DNA of 64,000 bases from Gordionus sp. m RMFG-2023 (GCF_954871325.1 NC_088776.1:40752569-40816568), one strand, 5' to 3'; shown: positions 1 to 15,500, numbered from the stretch's first letter. Made by a program: numbers and translations. Notes: generated from the letters alone by a model not told the origin.

Positions 1-9
1 AATAATATT

Positions 10-57
10 CGTGGGGATTCAAGATCTCGAATCCCCACGTTGGGATTCCGAATCCCA
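10..57. repeat. Two adjacent short palindromes
   Basis: An 11-bp arm CGTGGGGATTC (10-20) is followed after 8 bases by its exact reverse complement (29-39). A second perfect 8-bp inverted repeat, TGGGATTC/GAATCCCA, lies at 41-57. These GC-rich hairpins in AT-rich DNA look like a transposon end or MITE fragment cut by the window edge. No target duplication can be checked. The rest of 58-447 is AT-rich with no coding signal; it should be CDC40 intron. Confidence 0.5.
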
Positions 58-447
58 CATGATTCCATACCCCAATACAACATATATACATCAATTTAAA
101 ATTAACTTTAAATATTGAAAATATTATAAATTTAAATGAGATATAGCTTTTAGATAAAAGTAAGCTGGACCCTATCCACCTAACGTCTTGCCCACCCCCC
201 ACACAACCTATCAAGGGTTAAATGGAATAGTTCTGTTTTTACAATATTTTCCAGCAGTTTTTCCGATTAAATATGTAAATATACCATTTTTTAAAATTAA
301 TTTCTCCGTGAAAAAAACTAAACACTTTAATGATAATAAATAAAGGAAAGGGAGATCCTACGAAATTATTTTAAATAGTATAAGTCATGAAAAATATTTT
401 AAATTTTGTTTCAACAATAATTCCTCTTTTTTATAATTAATAAATAC

Positions 448-548
448 CATGTGGCCAGCGAAGGTCTTTTTCCTTCTCCATCTTAAACCCCCCATAACTT
501 GATACATCAGAACTTTATTGTCCATAGATTGACATGCGAGCCATTTTT
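448..548 (-). CDS. CDC40: CDC40 exon (WD40 blade, [10 protein letters not shown])
   Basis: The exon reads [13 protein letters not shown], then [10 protein letters not shown], matching the PRP17 segment [10 protein letters not shown]...KKxFKGHM. The acceptor AG is at 550-549 and the donor GT at 447-446. Its two leading bases complete the codon left open by the exon at 845. It is the last exon visible; roughly 95-100 further codons should lie beyond the left edge. Confidence 0.9.
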
Positions 549-3500
549 CTAATTAATTTTTTATACAAAATAAACCGATTTAAATTATTTTAAATTTAAA
601 GAAAAGTATTCAATATAAAACGTTATGTTAATCAAATATATAATCATAGGTAATCGTACAAAACATTTTAAAATTTGTAAGTAAATTTATCCCATCTCGC
701 TTCATAATTCCCTCTAAGTTTCCTTTTATATTACTGGTTCTAATATTTATGTCCAAAAAATTCGAAAGAAATACTTTTATTTTCTTTCTTTTATGGAAAG
801 ATATTAAAATTATTTAACCCAGCAAATTAATTATAATAATAAACTATTAGGAGAAATGGTGACGGCGGGTAAGGAATGCATCGATGGATCCGCTACGTAA
901 TGAGTGTCGACGGGTATATCCCTAGTTATAAATAAATTGTCATTTTTAATTAATGAATAATTCTAAAATAAAATTTAAGGAAATATGAAGTATAACTTAG
1001 AAAAAATAGTTATAAAATTAAATACTATAAAAAATATGATAGGAATAAAGTGTATATCAAAAATAAGTAATACAAAATTTAATAATATAAATAGGAGAAA
1101 GAGGACCTGACTATCAAATAATACTAATTTTCCAATTTTCTTTGTTCATTTTATTAATGTATCATTTATTTTTATGGGATAATGAATTAATAAATGCTTA
1201 TAATTTACAATAAATGCGATGAGTCATTGTATTTAAAAAGGGTTCATTCACTTCGAGGGATTAAAGACCATTAAATCTATCATTTTCTTTCTTTCTTTTT
1301 ATATAGATAAGAGGAGGGAAAAATATAATAAATAAACACACCATTCCCATATTCTAAGGGTTTTGTCATCCGAGGTTGTTACAAATTTTCTCCCATTGTC
1401 TATGAACGTTATCGTATTGATTGCGCCTAAATGTCGGTCGTATTCTTGTACTATATCGCCGGAACGGATGTCCCACTTGATAAAAAAAATTAAACATAAA
1501 TTATAACATCTTTCCACCTCCGTGAATAGGATTCCATGGTTTTTGGGTCGGATAGTTGGAATTATATTTAATAAAAAATATAAATAAGAAATAATGAGCG
1601 GCAAAACAACCACGTTATATTAACACAATATTAATTATATTTAAAATAGACCTAATTCGATTTAAATTTAAACATTAGAACAAGATACCAGGTTTAATGA
1701 ATGTGGACATTTCGATTGATAAAATATTCGGATAAATAAATCGGTCAATTTCTATTGATTAAAAAATTCCAACGGACAAAATATTAGAGAATAGTAACCT
1801 CCAAAGATGACGACCTTCTTATCTTGACCCTTTTAAGGAGGTCTCTCTCTATCAAAATTCTATTAAAAAGTAAATATAGTATATATATTTATATTGATAA
1901 CATCTCAAAGGGTTTCAATGCACGATTGAAATTTTAAAGAAACAGTGTATTTAAATTTTAGATAATAGTTATTTGTTGTTGTAAGAAGGAAAGTCAGATG
2001 ATCACCTTTTTCAAAAGATCTTTTTTCTTGTTTATTTAGATTGGAAAAGAAGAGCACTATGTTTTTAAAATGGGACAGTGTGTGATTAAAAATGCTATAA
2101 TTAAGATATAGGAATATATGTATTCACCCCCACCCCGGTTCTAAAGATTGATATATATTCTGTGGAAAAAAACTAGAATAAATTCTATATTACATACATC
2201 TCTAACCTTAAATAATAAAAGCACCTTCTTATTTATACTTATATAAAGATAAGATCATATTTACCACCTTTTGCTTAATTTCAAAATAACTTTAAAAAAT
2301 ATATATAATAATATTTTACGCATATAATTTTTTTGTTGGTAGTTCCGGCTAAAAAGAAATTCTGTTTACTTTCCTCGGGGTTAAATTTTATGCAATAACA
2401 CACTCTGTGATTCGTGAACTTCATTGTCGACTTTCCTAATAATAAATATTTTAAAAATATATTTATATTGAAAAGTAAACAAAAATGCTTCAGAATAAAA
2501 TTTTATATTTACTTCTGAACCTAATAATATTAAAACCCTCGTCTTAAAAAAAAAGTTTTAGTTCCGAATCAAAATATTTTTTTAAAAAAGTAGTTATGGT
2601 TAGAGGTTTGCATTGGGTGGGTTTTTGGACCATAAGCCCAGTTCACGAAAAGCACTAGTTGAAGGAATTATCAATATTTTTCTTGCTAATCTTGATAGCT
2701 TATAGGCAAATATCTTTCTTGTCGTTTCCACCGAAGTAGTTTTAAATATACAAAAAAGTTTATTTATTTTAAGAAAAAAACTCTTATGATATTAAAAAAG
2801 GACATTTTAATTTTTAATATCCCAAAAAATTCATAAGAACAGATTTTTATTAATATTTACTTAAATTTTTTTTAACCCGCCCGCCTGCCTGTTCTTAAAA
2901 ATTTTTTTATCCGCCCGCCCACTGTCGAATCCCCACTCAATGCAGACCACTAGTTCTGGTTAAGATTTCTAAAATTTTAAAAAATGGGTTATGTTCCAGT
3001 TCTTAAATTTGATGTGGCCCCGAGCTAGGTTTTGGTTCGAAAAAATCTGTTAAAAGCAATCAAAAATGAATTAGAATAAACCCTCTAAAATTAATCAAGC
3101 AGCCTTTTAAAAGAGTGTGGGAAAAAATTTTCAAAAAAGTAATTTAAATTTTTTTATATAGGAAAACTAAATCATAAAAGGTTTTGGAATTTTTAGGTAA
3201 AAGTTTTTTGAAGATGTTTTTCAAACTTTTGTTTCAAACAATATCTATATAAATTTGCGCCTTTGTCAGAAATTTTAAATGGGTTAGGGTTCCCATAGAA
3301 ATGTTAAAAGATGGTTCCAGATTCTAAATCAAACATATTTTTAAATAATTCATTTTCTTAATTTAAAGGATAACATTTTGACCTTAGCTTAATTTTGACA
3401 AAAAAAGGTGGAGTTAGTATTTGACACCTTTTTAAAATTACTCGATTCAAATTTTTTTAGAAGAATAATAAATATAGTTTAAACATTTAATTTATTAACT

Positions 3501-6500
3501 ATTTTAAAATGATAAATATTTTGAAATACCAGCTTATAATTTTATGTATCCAATATAAATAATTTTCTTTATATAAACCTAAAACGAATATTAGAAATTG
3601 AATAATTCAAATATTTTAATAAGGACTAATTAGAGCCTTACTATAATCAAGAGACCATTTAACTAATTTATAAAAAAATAAAATAGCAACGGTAAATACT
3701 AATAGAAATTTTAAAATACCTGTATTAAGATGCTCTCCTAAAATCATAGTTATAAGGTACTCAAAAAGGTTTTGTGTCAAGGAGGGAACTTAGCAATAAA
3801 CTTTTGCCTTAATAAACTTTTGCCTTGTAGATCCTGATCATAGCCAACCCAATGATAAGTGAATAATTGGAAGCAAAAATATTTATGAACATAATTAACC
3901 TGTTTCGGTATCCCATAATTTAATATATTTATCATATCCAGCGGACAAAAATTGAGACCCATCGTTATTGAAGCATACATCTCTAACGGCTTGCGTGTGG
4001 CCAGAATACGTTTGTATGCATCTACGTTTGTTATAAACTTCCCATAACTTCGCCGTTGAGAGTGAATGGGGGTTAAATCACAATTTATTAAAATTTATGA
4101 GATCTCATATGCTCAAGCTACTAATAGAGATAAAACATGTTGATTATATTATAGCCCTAAGCCAAACCGAAGGACGGCTTAAACCTGAAAAAAACGAGCA
4201 GGGATTAAATGTTATTTTCAATTGGGCCAAACCTAAGCCTAAAAAAATATGTCCGTTTTGTCTCCTCTTTTATTAAAATAAAACAATCATTGTAATGTTA
4301 TTAAAACATAATTATTTATTAAGGGGGGGGGGAGTATGGGAATTCACACGTAAATGAGAATAAAAAAATTCTCTAATATATTAATAAATTAATTTAAGTG
4401 AATAAAGAATTTTAAACTCAAAGTTAATAAATTGAAATATATACTCTAGATTAGGACAAAACAGTTACCAATCCTTATTTTGTATAACTTTATAAATATG
4501 TTATTTATTTTTCAATTAAAAATTACGGACCAGGATCCACCCTAAAAACAAATATTTGAACCCGGTTGGGCTTGGTTCACAAATCGGGCCTGACCATCAC
4601 GGGCTTGCAGGGCTATAACTCATTTGAAACTATTTGAATCAGTTACTGATAAGTTATCCTTTTTGTAAAAAATGATTATGGTAACAAATTAATATATTTT
4701 TTAAATCTGTTGACTAATCTGCGTTCTTGGTATATGCTTAGAGTGGAATTTAATTAGTGCAAAATTGGTTGTAATGTTACTAAAATGAATGATATACTTT
4801 ATATTTATAAGGGGTATATAGATCATTCGTATTTAGCCACAAAAAATTGTCTGATTCAATTATATCGAAATGACGGATAAAAAACTATTTATAATACAAT
4901 ATGAACATTGAATCGGATTTTATTCAAAATGTGTTAATTAGACATTTTAAATTAAATAGCCCATTTTTTATATAATGTACACAATCATTTGATTGATATT
5001 TTTGGTTTATTCTGTTCCCCATATAAATTTTTTTATAATGTTTTTTAAAAAATAGGATCGGTTGATATCAATGATCGACATCTAAAACGTATTTTGATAT
5101 AGTATAGATGCTGTATGTTTGTATAACAAATTAAAAAAAACCTTGATTTTAGCGTCCATACCACAAGATAGGAAAAGATGAGCAGAAGATGGAAACCAAC
5201 GGATAGCTGAAAGACCTTTGGTGTGTCCGGTATAAGTGTGAACCAACCTTTTAGGCAGATAACACTTTTCTGGGATATGATCGGCTTTTAGGTTAATACC
5301 TAAGTCTTGAGGAATATGTAAGAAAGATCTGCCTTGATAATCGTAAGCGTCGGGGACTTTTTTTTTAAAAAAAAGAAGTTAAATAGTGTATGACATTTTT
5401 TAGAATTAAAATTAATTAGTTATATCAATTAGACATTACCATTTCTTTTGTTTAATTTACTCAATCCGAATATTTCAATAAAAATGGATGAAAGTATTGT
5501 ATGTGTCACATTAAAACAGAGATAATATAATATCTAAGTAAATATTATTGGAAAAGATTGATTTTATGTATATGTATTTATTGAAATATTTCTTGTAATG
5601 TAATTAAATATTAAGATATATAGGGTAGAAATATATATTGCGCACATATAGGTATATCGTTAAATCATTTAAGCCAAACTTAAAAAAATTGAGCAATTTA
5701 TGAAAAGAAATTTTTCATATTAAAATACTTTAATTAATTTAACATTTATAATATATTTATTTATACATAGTGATGTAAAGGTAAGAAAATTCATGGGAAA
5801 TAAGGAGAAATTTCATATTTTCCCGGGAAATTTCCCTACTTCTACATTACCATTTAGAATATAATTTGATTAGTAATTCCACCTCGATAGTGTTTTAGCA
5901 CTACAAATTTTTATATTAAATTGCCCCTTTAATTGGTAGAAAATAATTATTAAACTCATTTTTAAAATGAATGCGCCCTGCCTAAAAAATTCAATCAAAT
6001 GACACATAGCAAAATATTATTAAATTTTGAATATAACAAATTAGATATTTTAAAAGATTCTCTATTTAAGTATCTTTATATCAATTAAATAATTAATTTT
6101 ACCATAAAAGATTTTATTACATTATTCTCTCTATATGGAATTTTTATGTTTAAACATAATGAAATTTTTTTATGGCAACTTAATTTGATTTAGGTAAGTA
6201 CTTAATCAAATACATTCAGTTCGAGGCATTGATTAATTAACTCGGGTAAATGGGATTATTTAATAACTGGGGTCTTCAAAATCTCATTATTTCTTTCTCT
6301 TTTTAAAGTAAAAATTTAATAAGAGATGGTTCAAATAAAAGTTGGATAAGTTATATATTTCTTATTTTTATCTAGAATTTAAGGTAAAGGTTATAACTGA
6401 TAATGAAAATCATCTTAAATTTTTTTTTAAAATAATGTGATTACATAAAAACAATTTACGTTAAAAAGATTTAAAAAGATGAGATAGGAACATTGAGTAA

Positions 6501-9500
6501 TTATTCATGGTTCATAAGTTAATACCTTGAATTACTCATTGCTCAATGGCAATATACCTCTAAAAGTGAATAAAAATTGAAGAATATTATAAAATATATC
6601 AAAATTGTAATCAATAAAAATAAATGAGGTAAATTTTTAATATTCATTTATCAATAAATTACTATGTAAAACAGATTTTTCCATAAATATTTTCTCTTCC
6701 TCATCAGTCTTCTTATGTCTTTTGGCTAAAATTTCATTCAATTCGGCTTGCATTTCCTAAAAAACAAATAGATATGTTATAATTCACAGGGAAGGAACAA
6801 TTGGCTTTATAATTGTATACAATTTAATAAAGTGTTTTTAAGATGTGATGATTCTGCCAATAATAATAACCTCTATTTAAAATTTTAAGGTAAAATTATA
6901 ATTATATTGCTGATATAGTTTAAATCAGTTTTAGAAAATATCAAACAACTTACCATTATGATTAACACTAGGGATGCACCGATATTTTTTATAGAATCGA
7001 TTTATTCTTTTCAAAATATTGGTTATCGTCCAATATTATAAAATTTTCCGATCCAATCGAATGGCGTTTAAATTTTTAAAAAATTTATTTCAAATATCAT
7101 AATATATTTGTTTATTATGTATTATGTAAATAGATAAATGTTATTATATAAATAAGTGATTTAACAATAAAAATATTTTATATAGTTTTAGATTCATGAA
7201 TATAAACTATAACTGATCATTATAATATATTTAAATTACTTATGTTATGCTATAGTTAAATTAAAGATATTATAATATTAAAAAGTATATGAGATGAGAA
7301 GATATATACATTAAAAATTTTAACGATTAATATGTTTACAGAATACAAAACTAGATATTATATCGGATCGATAATCGGCCGATATCAATAATAGACCTAC
7401 AAAAAATGGTATCGGTACACCCTTATTGGCAATAAATAGTTTATTTAACTAAGGCTTAAGATGTTTGAAAATATATTTGTCAAGATAACGGTTTATTGTA
7501 TCAGGTAATTGTATAAATTCCAAATAAAAAAGTTCTTAATATCCAAAAATTATTTTGATTTTAAAAAATGGAAAGAATTTTTGAATCCTGATCACTTATT
7601 CAGTTTTTTCTATTATCTATCAAATAAAAGTTTATCTGGGTCGGACAAAAAGTACTCTCAAATTATATTTGAAACAGAGATAATTTTTATTTTATATCCA
7701 AGATAGATTCTTGGTGAATATTTAAAAGATACATGAATGTATCTAAAATAAAAAATACTTTAAAAGAATATAATTTAAAACAAAATGTAAAACTTTTTCT
7801 TTATAAAATTGCATGGTACAATATAATATCTGTAAAAATTATGTATAAATTCAGTGGGAAATTAACAAAACTTGTATATATAATAAAATTTATATTTGTA
7901 AAAAATATAATTGTAATAATAAAAAATAAAACAAATATTTACTAAAGTAAATTTTGTAAATTCAATTATGATAAAACGTTAGTAAATATATTAGCGTCAT
8001 TATAGCCGCATAGGGAAGGGACTTCTACCAAGGGGCTGGAAACATAATGAAAGATCGTCATTGAAATTGGAAGGAGGTAGTTATAAAGACGCTATTACAA
8101 TTTGAATAATATTAAGGGGGGGGGGCAGTTTTGATTTATTTTACTCTATATTATTTTTGCTTAATTTACTTGTTAATTTTGATCGAAGTGTGGGGAGGGG
8201 GGAGTAAGATTTTAAGGGAGTGGTGGAATTAGTTCTTTTGTGCTATTTTAGATATAATTTTTTTTTTTTATTATATGAATAGAATTACCTGGAAGATGGT
8301 AAATCAGTATTGAATAAAAAGATATCTTATATTTTTATAATTATTCAGCCTGCCCTCTTTTAAATAGTTTAATATTTAATTCTACAAAATTGGTAACTGT
8401 AATTGGATTAATAATAGGTTCATTGATACTTAATTTGGTTTAGTAACTAGTATATACTAAATAATATATAAAAATATGTATTATAGGCTTATCCAAGGGG
8501 GAGATTTCCCTTCCTAGGTAAATTTAGAGGATTTTGTAAATAAAATATAAGCTAATAAAAATTATCTTGCGCGTCCCTTCCCAAACAATAAATATAATAT
8601 GTCATTATAAACAATAATTGAAAAATGTAAGTAAAAGTTAATGATCTTTCAATATATTTATATTTTATTTTTAAGAAAATTATAGACCAAGGGCTTTTAA
8701 AAGCTGGTCTAATAACTCCAAATAAAATGTATGGTGAGGAATTAGCATAAAAGTGCCCCCCCCCCCAAGATATCAGGAATAAGTCTCGATTTTAAATAGG
8801 AAATAACAAAAACATAATCATAGGCATATTCAGAATTTTACTGGGGGGTGGGAATTTTTAAAGAACAGCCATATTGTAGATGGGGGGGGGGATTTTCCAC
8901 TTTCCAATCCCTTGGTTCTGCCTGCATTAATATATTATAAAAATAATTAATGCAACCTTGTGGATTAAAAACAATAATATTCTATTATAACATTTTATTT
9001 ATTTTGAATAGAATTTAGTAAACATTTCTAAAAAAATCGAACGTTCGCGTTCAAAATTCATTGAAAAAAATCGAACGCTTTCACGTTCACTTTCAAAAAA
9101 AAAAGGAATGCGTTCACGTTCGTTCAAAATTTTATGCTAATTTTTTTTAAAAATTTAATTTAATATAAATAAATGACTTATATTTTTAACACAATATATT
9201 AGCCATGTTAAAAAATAATATTTTATTTTGATAATAAATACAATAAAATATAGTGAATAAAAAGATATTTTTATTATTTGTTTTTCTTTCATCGATAAAC
9301 GCTTGGCAGTTACTACGGCATTCGCGATACTAAAAACGCGCTCTCAGAAGAGGGGATTGCGGTATTATACTTAATATACAACTTTTTCAACGAGGGGAAT
9401 TCATTAAAAACATTTATTGTTTTGTCCTTTGCTTCAAAAAATTTAGATAAGTTATCCTTCTCTAATCCATCCTCTACTTCCCAAGAACTAGATTAGCCCC

Positions 9501-12500
9501 AAAATAAAAAATATACAATAATAAGATATTTTAATTACCTTTTATTTAATAACTATATCAATATTCGTTTTTATCCCTTCCTCTTCCCAAACCCCAGACC
9601 AAGTCCAACCGATTAAGACCAAGAGTTAATACTTTAAACCAAAAAATATTTTAATTATATTTTATTTGATCACTATATCAATATTTTGTGTTGATTAAGA
9701 TATTCATTCTTGACCCCACAAGTCACAGACCTACCCCAAGTATATTTATTATAACAATCAGAAAATATTTTAATATCTTTAATTTGATATTAGTGTCATT
9801 TAACAGACTGATTTTAGCCGATTTTAAAAAATGGTGAACTCAAATTAATTTTTATATTGTAAATAAAAATATAAAATCCTAGGTGGAGTAAATTTAAAGA
9901 AATCATTTTTATATTAAAATTTTATATATCATATAAAAGTTAATTATTTTTACAATAAATAAATTTATACTTCAAATTGTGTTTAAATTAAAATATAAAC
10001 AATAATATTCAAATTAATAAACTATAATAATGGCTTGTTAATTAAAAAATTCAAATTAATATTAAATTTTTCAAATAAATAAAAATAAAAAGTGTTTTAA
10101 AATTGAACGAACATTAAATTCGAACAAAGTTCATCAAAAAAAAAGAACACGTTCAAAGTTCATCAAAAATAAAAGGAACTCCATTCATCATTTTTTTCAA
10201 AAAAAATGAACATCATTCACAAATAATTGAATTAGATTAAATAAAATATAAATAAATTTATATGATTTTATTATTAAATACATTCCATAATTTAATTTTA
10301 ATGACTTACTTTTATTGCATGATGAGAAATCTTAACTTTAAAAATAATGTATGTAAATAATTTACACCTGCAACATTAGCAGTTTACATAGGTATTTGCA
10401 TCAGAATCAACTCCATATTGAAATTTAAATAAGAAATTATATAAAAAATTAAAAATGAGCTCTTTTATTTCATAATGTGATAACTAAAAAGTGGCTGAAT
10501 AATTTATAATTAACTGAAAAATAATACAATTATTTTTCAAAAATTTGTATCCACGATACTGCCCAACCCTGCAATATAATTAGATAAAAAATTAAATACT
10601 TAATAATATTTTTGAAAATGAGTGTAAAAGTGTAATAAATTTAATAAAATATTATATATTAAAATAGAATAGAATATTTGAAAATTAATTAATATAAATT
10701 TGATGTTTGAAATATAAGATATATTTTTAACATTTTTTGGCAATAAGAATATTGAGTTGGTGGACCGTTTTTGTTATCCTGATTCGATCGAAACTTTATC
10801 TTTTAAGGAAATTGAGTCAATATGTTTTAAATTGTTTAAACCAACGTTAACAGCTTTTGCTTCTAGATTTGATTTCGTTAGATTACGGAGAACAACTGAA
10901 ACCATAACTGAATTTGCAGATAAAATTAGAACAATTGGCAAGCTTTGTCATTATCTTAATGATATTGACGAGCGTTTATGTGATCAGTTTATGGTTTGGA
11001 AATACCGGGATTGGAAAGAGATCTTAGAGCTCTATATCCCGACGGTCTTGATAGAGATAATAATGTACTGACTTTCCAATTTATTCTTGATCTGGCATTA
11101 GCTTCTGAGCGAGCAGATAAAGAAATGGCAAATAAAAATATGCCTGTTGTTAATAAGATAAATGATAATAACAAAAGAAATGATAATGATAATAATTATA
11201 AACATCCAATCAAAACGACGACTATATTTGATAAAGGCTATAATAAAGTCAAGAATAATAATACATTTGATAAAGAGAATAATAAATACAAATTTAATAA
11301 TGATAAAGATTATAATAAACTTAAATGTTATAAATGTGGTTTTATTCATAACCGAGAAGTAGGCCTATTCAAAAACGAATTCGAATCGAATAGTGCATTA
11401 TTCATATTCGATTCGTTTAAACGAATAGAATAATTTACTATTTGAATTCGTACGAATAATAAAATCTACTATTTGTACTCGATTCGAATTATTAGAATAA
11501 TTCGAATTAATTTTTTTAATAAAATAAATCATACTCAAATATATTGACAAATTTTTTTATTACAAATTTGATTTTAAACAGAAAAAATTATAATATGTAA
11601 TCAATAATCTGATAATAAATAATATATAATCAAGTTATAAACAAAATTAAAATATATATTATTAATTTAATTTATAATTTAAGCCAATTTTTAAGGCAAA
11701 GAGTTTTTCTTATTTTTCCTTCATTATATGACATGTGGTTTTTTGACAATAAATTAGTTCCTGAGAAAAGCCTTTCACAAGCAGTTGATGTTCCTTGTAT
11801 AGATATATAATCCCTTGCCATTTTCGAGAGTATGGGCATCCGATATGCATTTGCTTTCCACCACATTAACGGGTCAGTATCACTCTTTGCTCTTGGTTCA
11901 CTCAGATAAAAATCTATTTCACACAGTTGAATATTATTTTGTTTAAAAACAATGTCTAGCCTGTTTTGTTGAATTTTATCCTTATTTGTTTGACAGTTAT
12001 AATTATGAGCTTATAAAATAAAATCATATTTAAATGGGGGTAAATTAAATACCTGTATATCTATTGTAAATCTCTTTAAATTTGTCCATTAACTTGGATA
12101 TATCAATATCATAATCAACAGATATTGATTTAAAATATTCTACTTTAAGCCTGGGATCTAATATTGTGGTTATTATTGCATCATCGGCAGTTAAATTATA
12201 ATAACCCAACAATTTATCACATGCTACTTTGAAACTATTGTTAAAGGATTTATGGAAACCAGGTTTTTCATTTTTTAGATGTTCAAGAATTAAAATATAA
12301 TAAGGTATAACCAAATTATAAGTAGGATAATTCTCCCCACATAACATATTTGTAGTTTCATATAAAGGCAATAGTATAGCTTTAATTTTTATAAGATCCT
12401 CCCATTCTTCCTATATGTTATCAAAGTATTATATTATTACTAGGGGTGTACCGATACCACTTTTTGGAGGCCGATCCGATATTCCAGATATTTAATTGAT

Positions 12501-15500
12501 ATCGGCCGATAACCGATCCGATATCATATCTAAATTTGTATTCTGTAAAGATACCGGTTTTAATTTTTAATATTCTTTTTATTAGTACAACATCTATAAT
12601 TTTACTATACCATAACATATGTCATTTAAATATATTATAATGATCAGTTATAGTTTATATTCAATTCAATTGCAATTATTTATATAATAAGTAATAACAT
12701 TAATCTATTTACATAATTAGTAATAAACAAATATATTGAAATTTGAAATTAATATATAAAATTAATTTATCGAAGATTTCTTTTTAGAAATACCAAAATT
12801 TCCAATTTATCAGAGATCGGTCTGCGGTGATGGGGACTGTTAATATCACTAGTATCACTAAAAACAGATTCTGAAGAGATTAATGAAAACTTTTTTAAAC
12901 AGAATGCGAAAAAAAATAACTATATTGCAGAATGTTTATTAACTAATTATTACTATTAAAATAATTAAGCATAAAAATATATTCCGATTTTATTTATAAA
13001 AATAAATGGATTTTTAGATATAACTTTTTTTAAATTTTGTTAAAAGCGCCATTTTATATCGGATCGGAAAATTTTATAATATTTGCCGATAACCGATATT
13101 TTAAAATGGGCGAAATATCGACCCGATCCGATATAAAATATCGGTACATCCCTAATTATTACCTAATTATAAATTTTAGTTTACCTCTTATATTTGTTTT
13201 TCTTGAAAAATTTTAATGTTAGTTATTACTTCATCAACTAATTTTGTTATAACAGGCTTTAACAATAAGCCCCTTTCAATCATTTGATAGGTGCTATTCC
13301 ATCTTATTTCACAATCCAATTTTGGTTTTAAAAAATTTAGGGGAGGATGTAGGGAACTACATATATTTTTTAATAAATTTAATTATTGAGGGGAATTACG
13401 AATCACTCTAATAATGTTTCTTGGTTTTAGAATTGAAGGGTCTAAAATTTTTAAAATTTCTTTGGATATTAAATTAATTACATGGGCAAAGCATAGAATG
13501 TGCCCTATTTTTATTAAGGGATATTTTAAAGAAAATGTATCAATAAATGTTTTATTATTAGTTGCATTATAAAGTTATATAAAAAAATTTTATTCTCTAA
13601 ATTATAATTTTTAATTATTTTGACAAAGGCTTTAAATATATTTTCACCTAAATGTGTTTCATTTATTGGACTGACATCCAAAATTATGTTATTTATTTTA
13701 AAATTATCATCAATAAAATGGGCTGTTAGCCCTAAAAAAGGAACCTGTGTTGGGCTAGTCCAAATGTCAGATGAAAAATTAATCTGACTTTTATTTTTAG
13801 ATATTATTTCCTTTACCAATTGTTCTTTTTCTGCAAATGTATTATACATGTGCAATTTAAGAGTATTGGAGCATATTGATTTTACAGAACAATCAAGATC
13901 ACTTATAAAATTTTTAAAATCATTAGAATTAATAATTTTAAAAGGAATATTATGATTTATAAATAATTTTAATAAATTATCCTTAAAATTAATTATTTTT
14001 GAAGAATTTGGTGTAGACTTTAAAAAATGTCAATTTTATTATTTTTTTACTAAGGTGTGAATGAAACCTATTATAATGATTAATAAGAGGAGATGTTGTT
14101 TTGCCTTTACATTTTATAATACTCTTGCAATGATTGCAAGCAACCTTTTCACTATCTTTAAGGATTTGATATTGATCCCATATGATTGCTCTCTTTGAGG
14201 AAATTTTCTCATCTTCAACATCAAGCATAATTTTATCAGAAGCATTCTCCTCTAACATAATTAGGCTAGCTAACAATAATTATTGTAGAAATGTAATATA
14301 TTTTTATGTACCTCTGGTTTGTGTAATTTTTAATATAATTTATTATGAGTTTCAAAAATAAACTTTTCGTGAGATTCAAAAAATGTGGCAAATAAAAATT
14401 TAAATTTTCACTTCAGAAATTTTTAAATTTGTGCTAGAATTTTTATAAACACAAACACATCACCTGTCCGATTGGCAGGTCAACAAATAGAAATGAGAAA
14501 TGTTAGATTTATTAAACATTTATTAAATATTACGAATAATTCGTTTTATACGAATCGAATAAATGATTATTCGTATTCAGATAAAACAAATAATTTATTA
14601 TTCGTATTCGTAATTATTCGAATCGAATATTCGAATTATTTTTGAATAGACCTACCAAGAAGTGAGATGTCCAGCTACAAATGCGGCATGTAATAAATGT
14701 AAAAAAATTTGTCATTTTGCAGTTTGCTGTAAATCAAAGAATTTAAATTATATAAGAGTGCCATCAAGTGATTCTAATCATAATATTTGGAAGATTCAAC
14801 AAAATCGAGAGAATCCAGCAAAACTAACTGCAGAGATAAATGGGTTAGATGTTGAATTTGATTTTGACACTGGTGCACAAGCGTGATAGGAATTGATATA
14901 TGGTCAAGTATTGGACGACCAAAGATTAGGCCAACCAGTCCATTGACTGCATATGGTGATCATCCGTTAGACGTTAAGGGCGAGACCCAAGTCAATGTTA
15001 GGATTGGATTACAGACAAGTACCCTATCAGTGGTAATAATGAATACAACTGGGGTGCCTCTTTTCGGATTACCATGGATTATAGCATTCAATTTAGAAAT
15101 GCCTCGTCAGGTTATGATTAAACAAGTACGCAATTTGGTCAACAATATTGAAAAAGAAAAATGTTGCATAACACTTGATTCTAGAATTCGATATTTGATT
15201 AATTAACATCAAGAAATTTTTGATGATAAGATGGGACACATACGTGATTTTGCAGTGCGAATACATTTAAAGGATACCGCTGTACCAAGATCGTTTCCAG
15301 CCCGTAGGGTACCATTTCCACTTCGCAAAGCAATTGAAATGGAATTAGACCGATTAGTGGCTGCAGGAATTATCGAAAAGATTGATTCGACTATAACCAG
15401 TGTATAGTGGTCAACGCCAACCGTAAATGTACGCAAGAGTAATGGCGATATTCGAATTTATGCTAATTTCAAAGTTACACTCAATCCATGTTTATTGTAT

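Larger units (their letters stand above)
11360..14654 (-). mobile_element. hAT transposon (BED-finger type) inserted in Gypsy copy 1
   Basis: A 3,295-bp element has related ends TAGGCCTATTCAAAAACGAA and, inverted, TAGGTCTATTCAAAAATAAT. Subterminal sequence is full of TTCGAAT words. It is flanked by an 8-bp target duplication with one mismatch, CCGAGAAG (11352-11359) and CCAAGAAG (14655-14662). It carries a minus-strand BED-finger hAT transposase and is itself interrupted by a 714-bp hAT at 12441-13154. It must be younger than the Gypsy element it sits in. Confidence 0.93.

Noticed and set aside
1500-1613. Coding extension upstream of the WDIRSG exon (minus strand)
   Set aside because: The frame is open but shows no PRP17 similarity, and a good T-rich acceptor sits right before the WDIRSG exon. 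Treated as intron.
3735-3850. Candidate for the missing CDC40 exon (minus strand, KFIKAKVYC ... QNLF)
   Set aside because: It is in the right place and recalls RFTNRKVPYC...KQNLF, but it has an in-frame stop, no similarity after QNLF, and contains a local 18-bp duplication. The match may be chance.
7509-7945. Two AT-rich open frames of 65 and 70 codons
   Set aside because: The composition is Lys/Ile/Asn/Phe-rich as expected from AT-rich noncoding DNA; no motif, no homologue recognised, located in a CDC40 intron.
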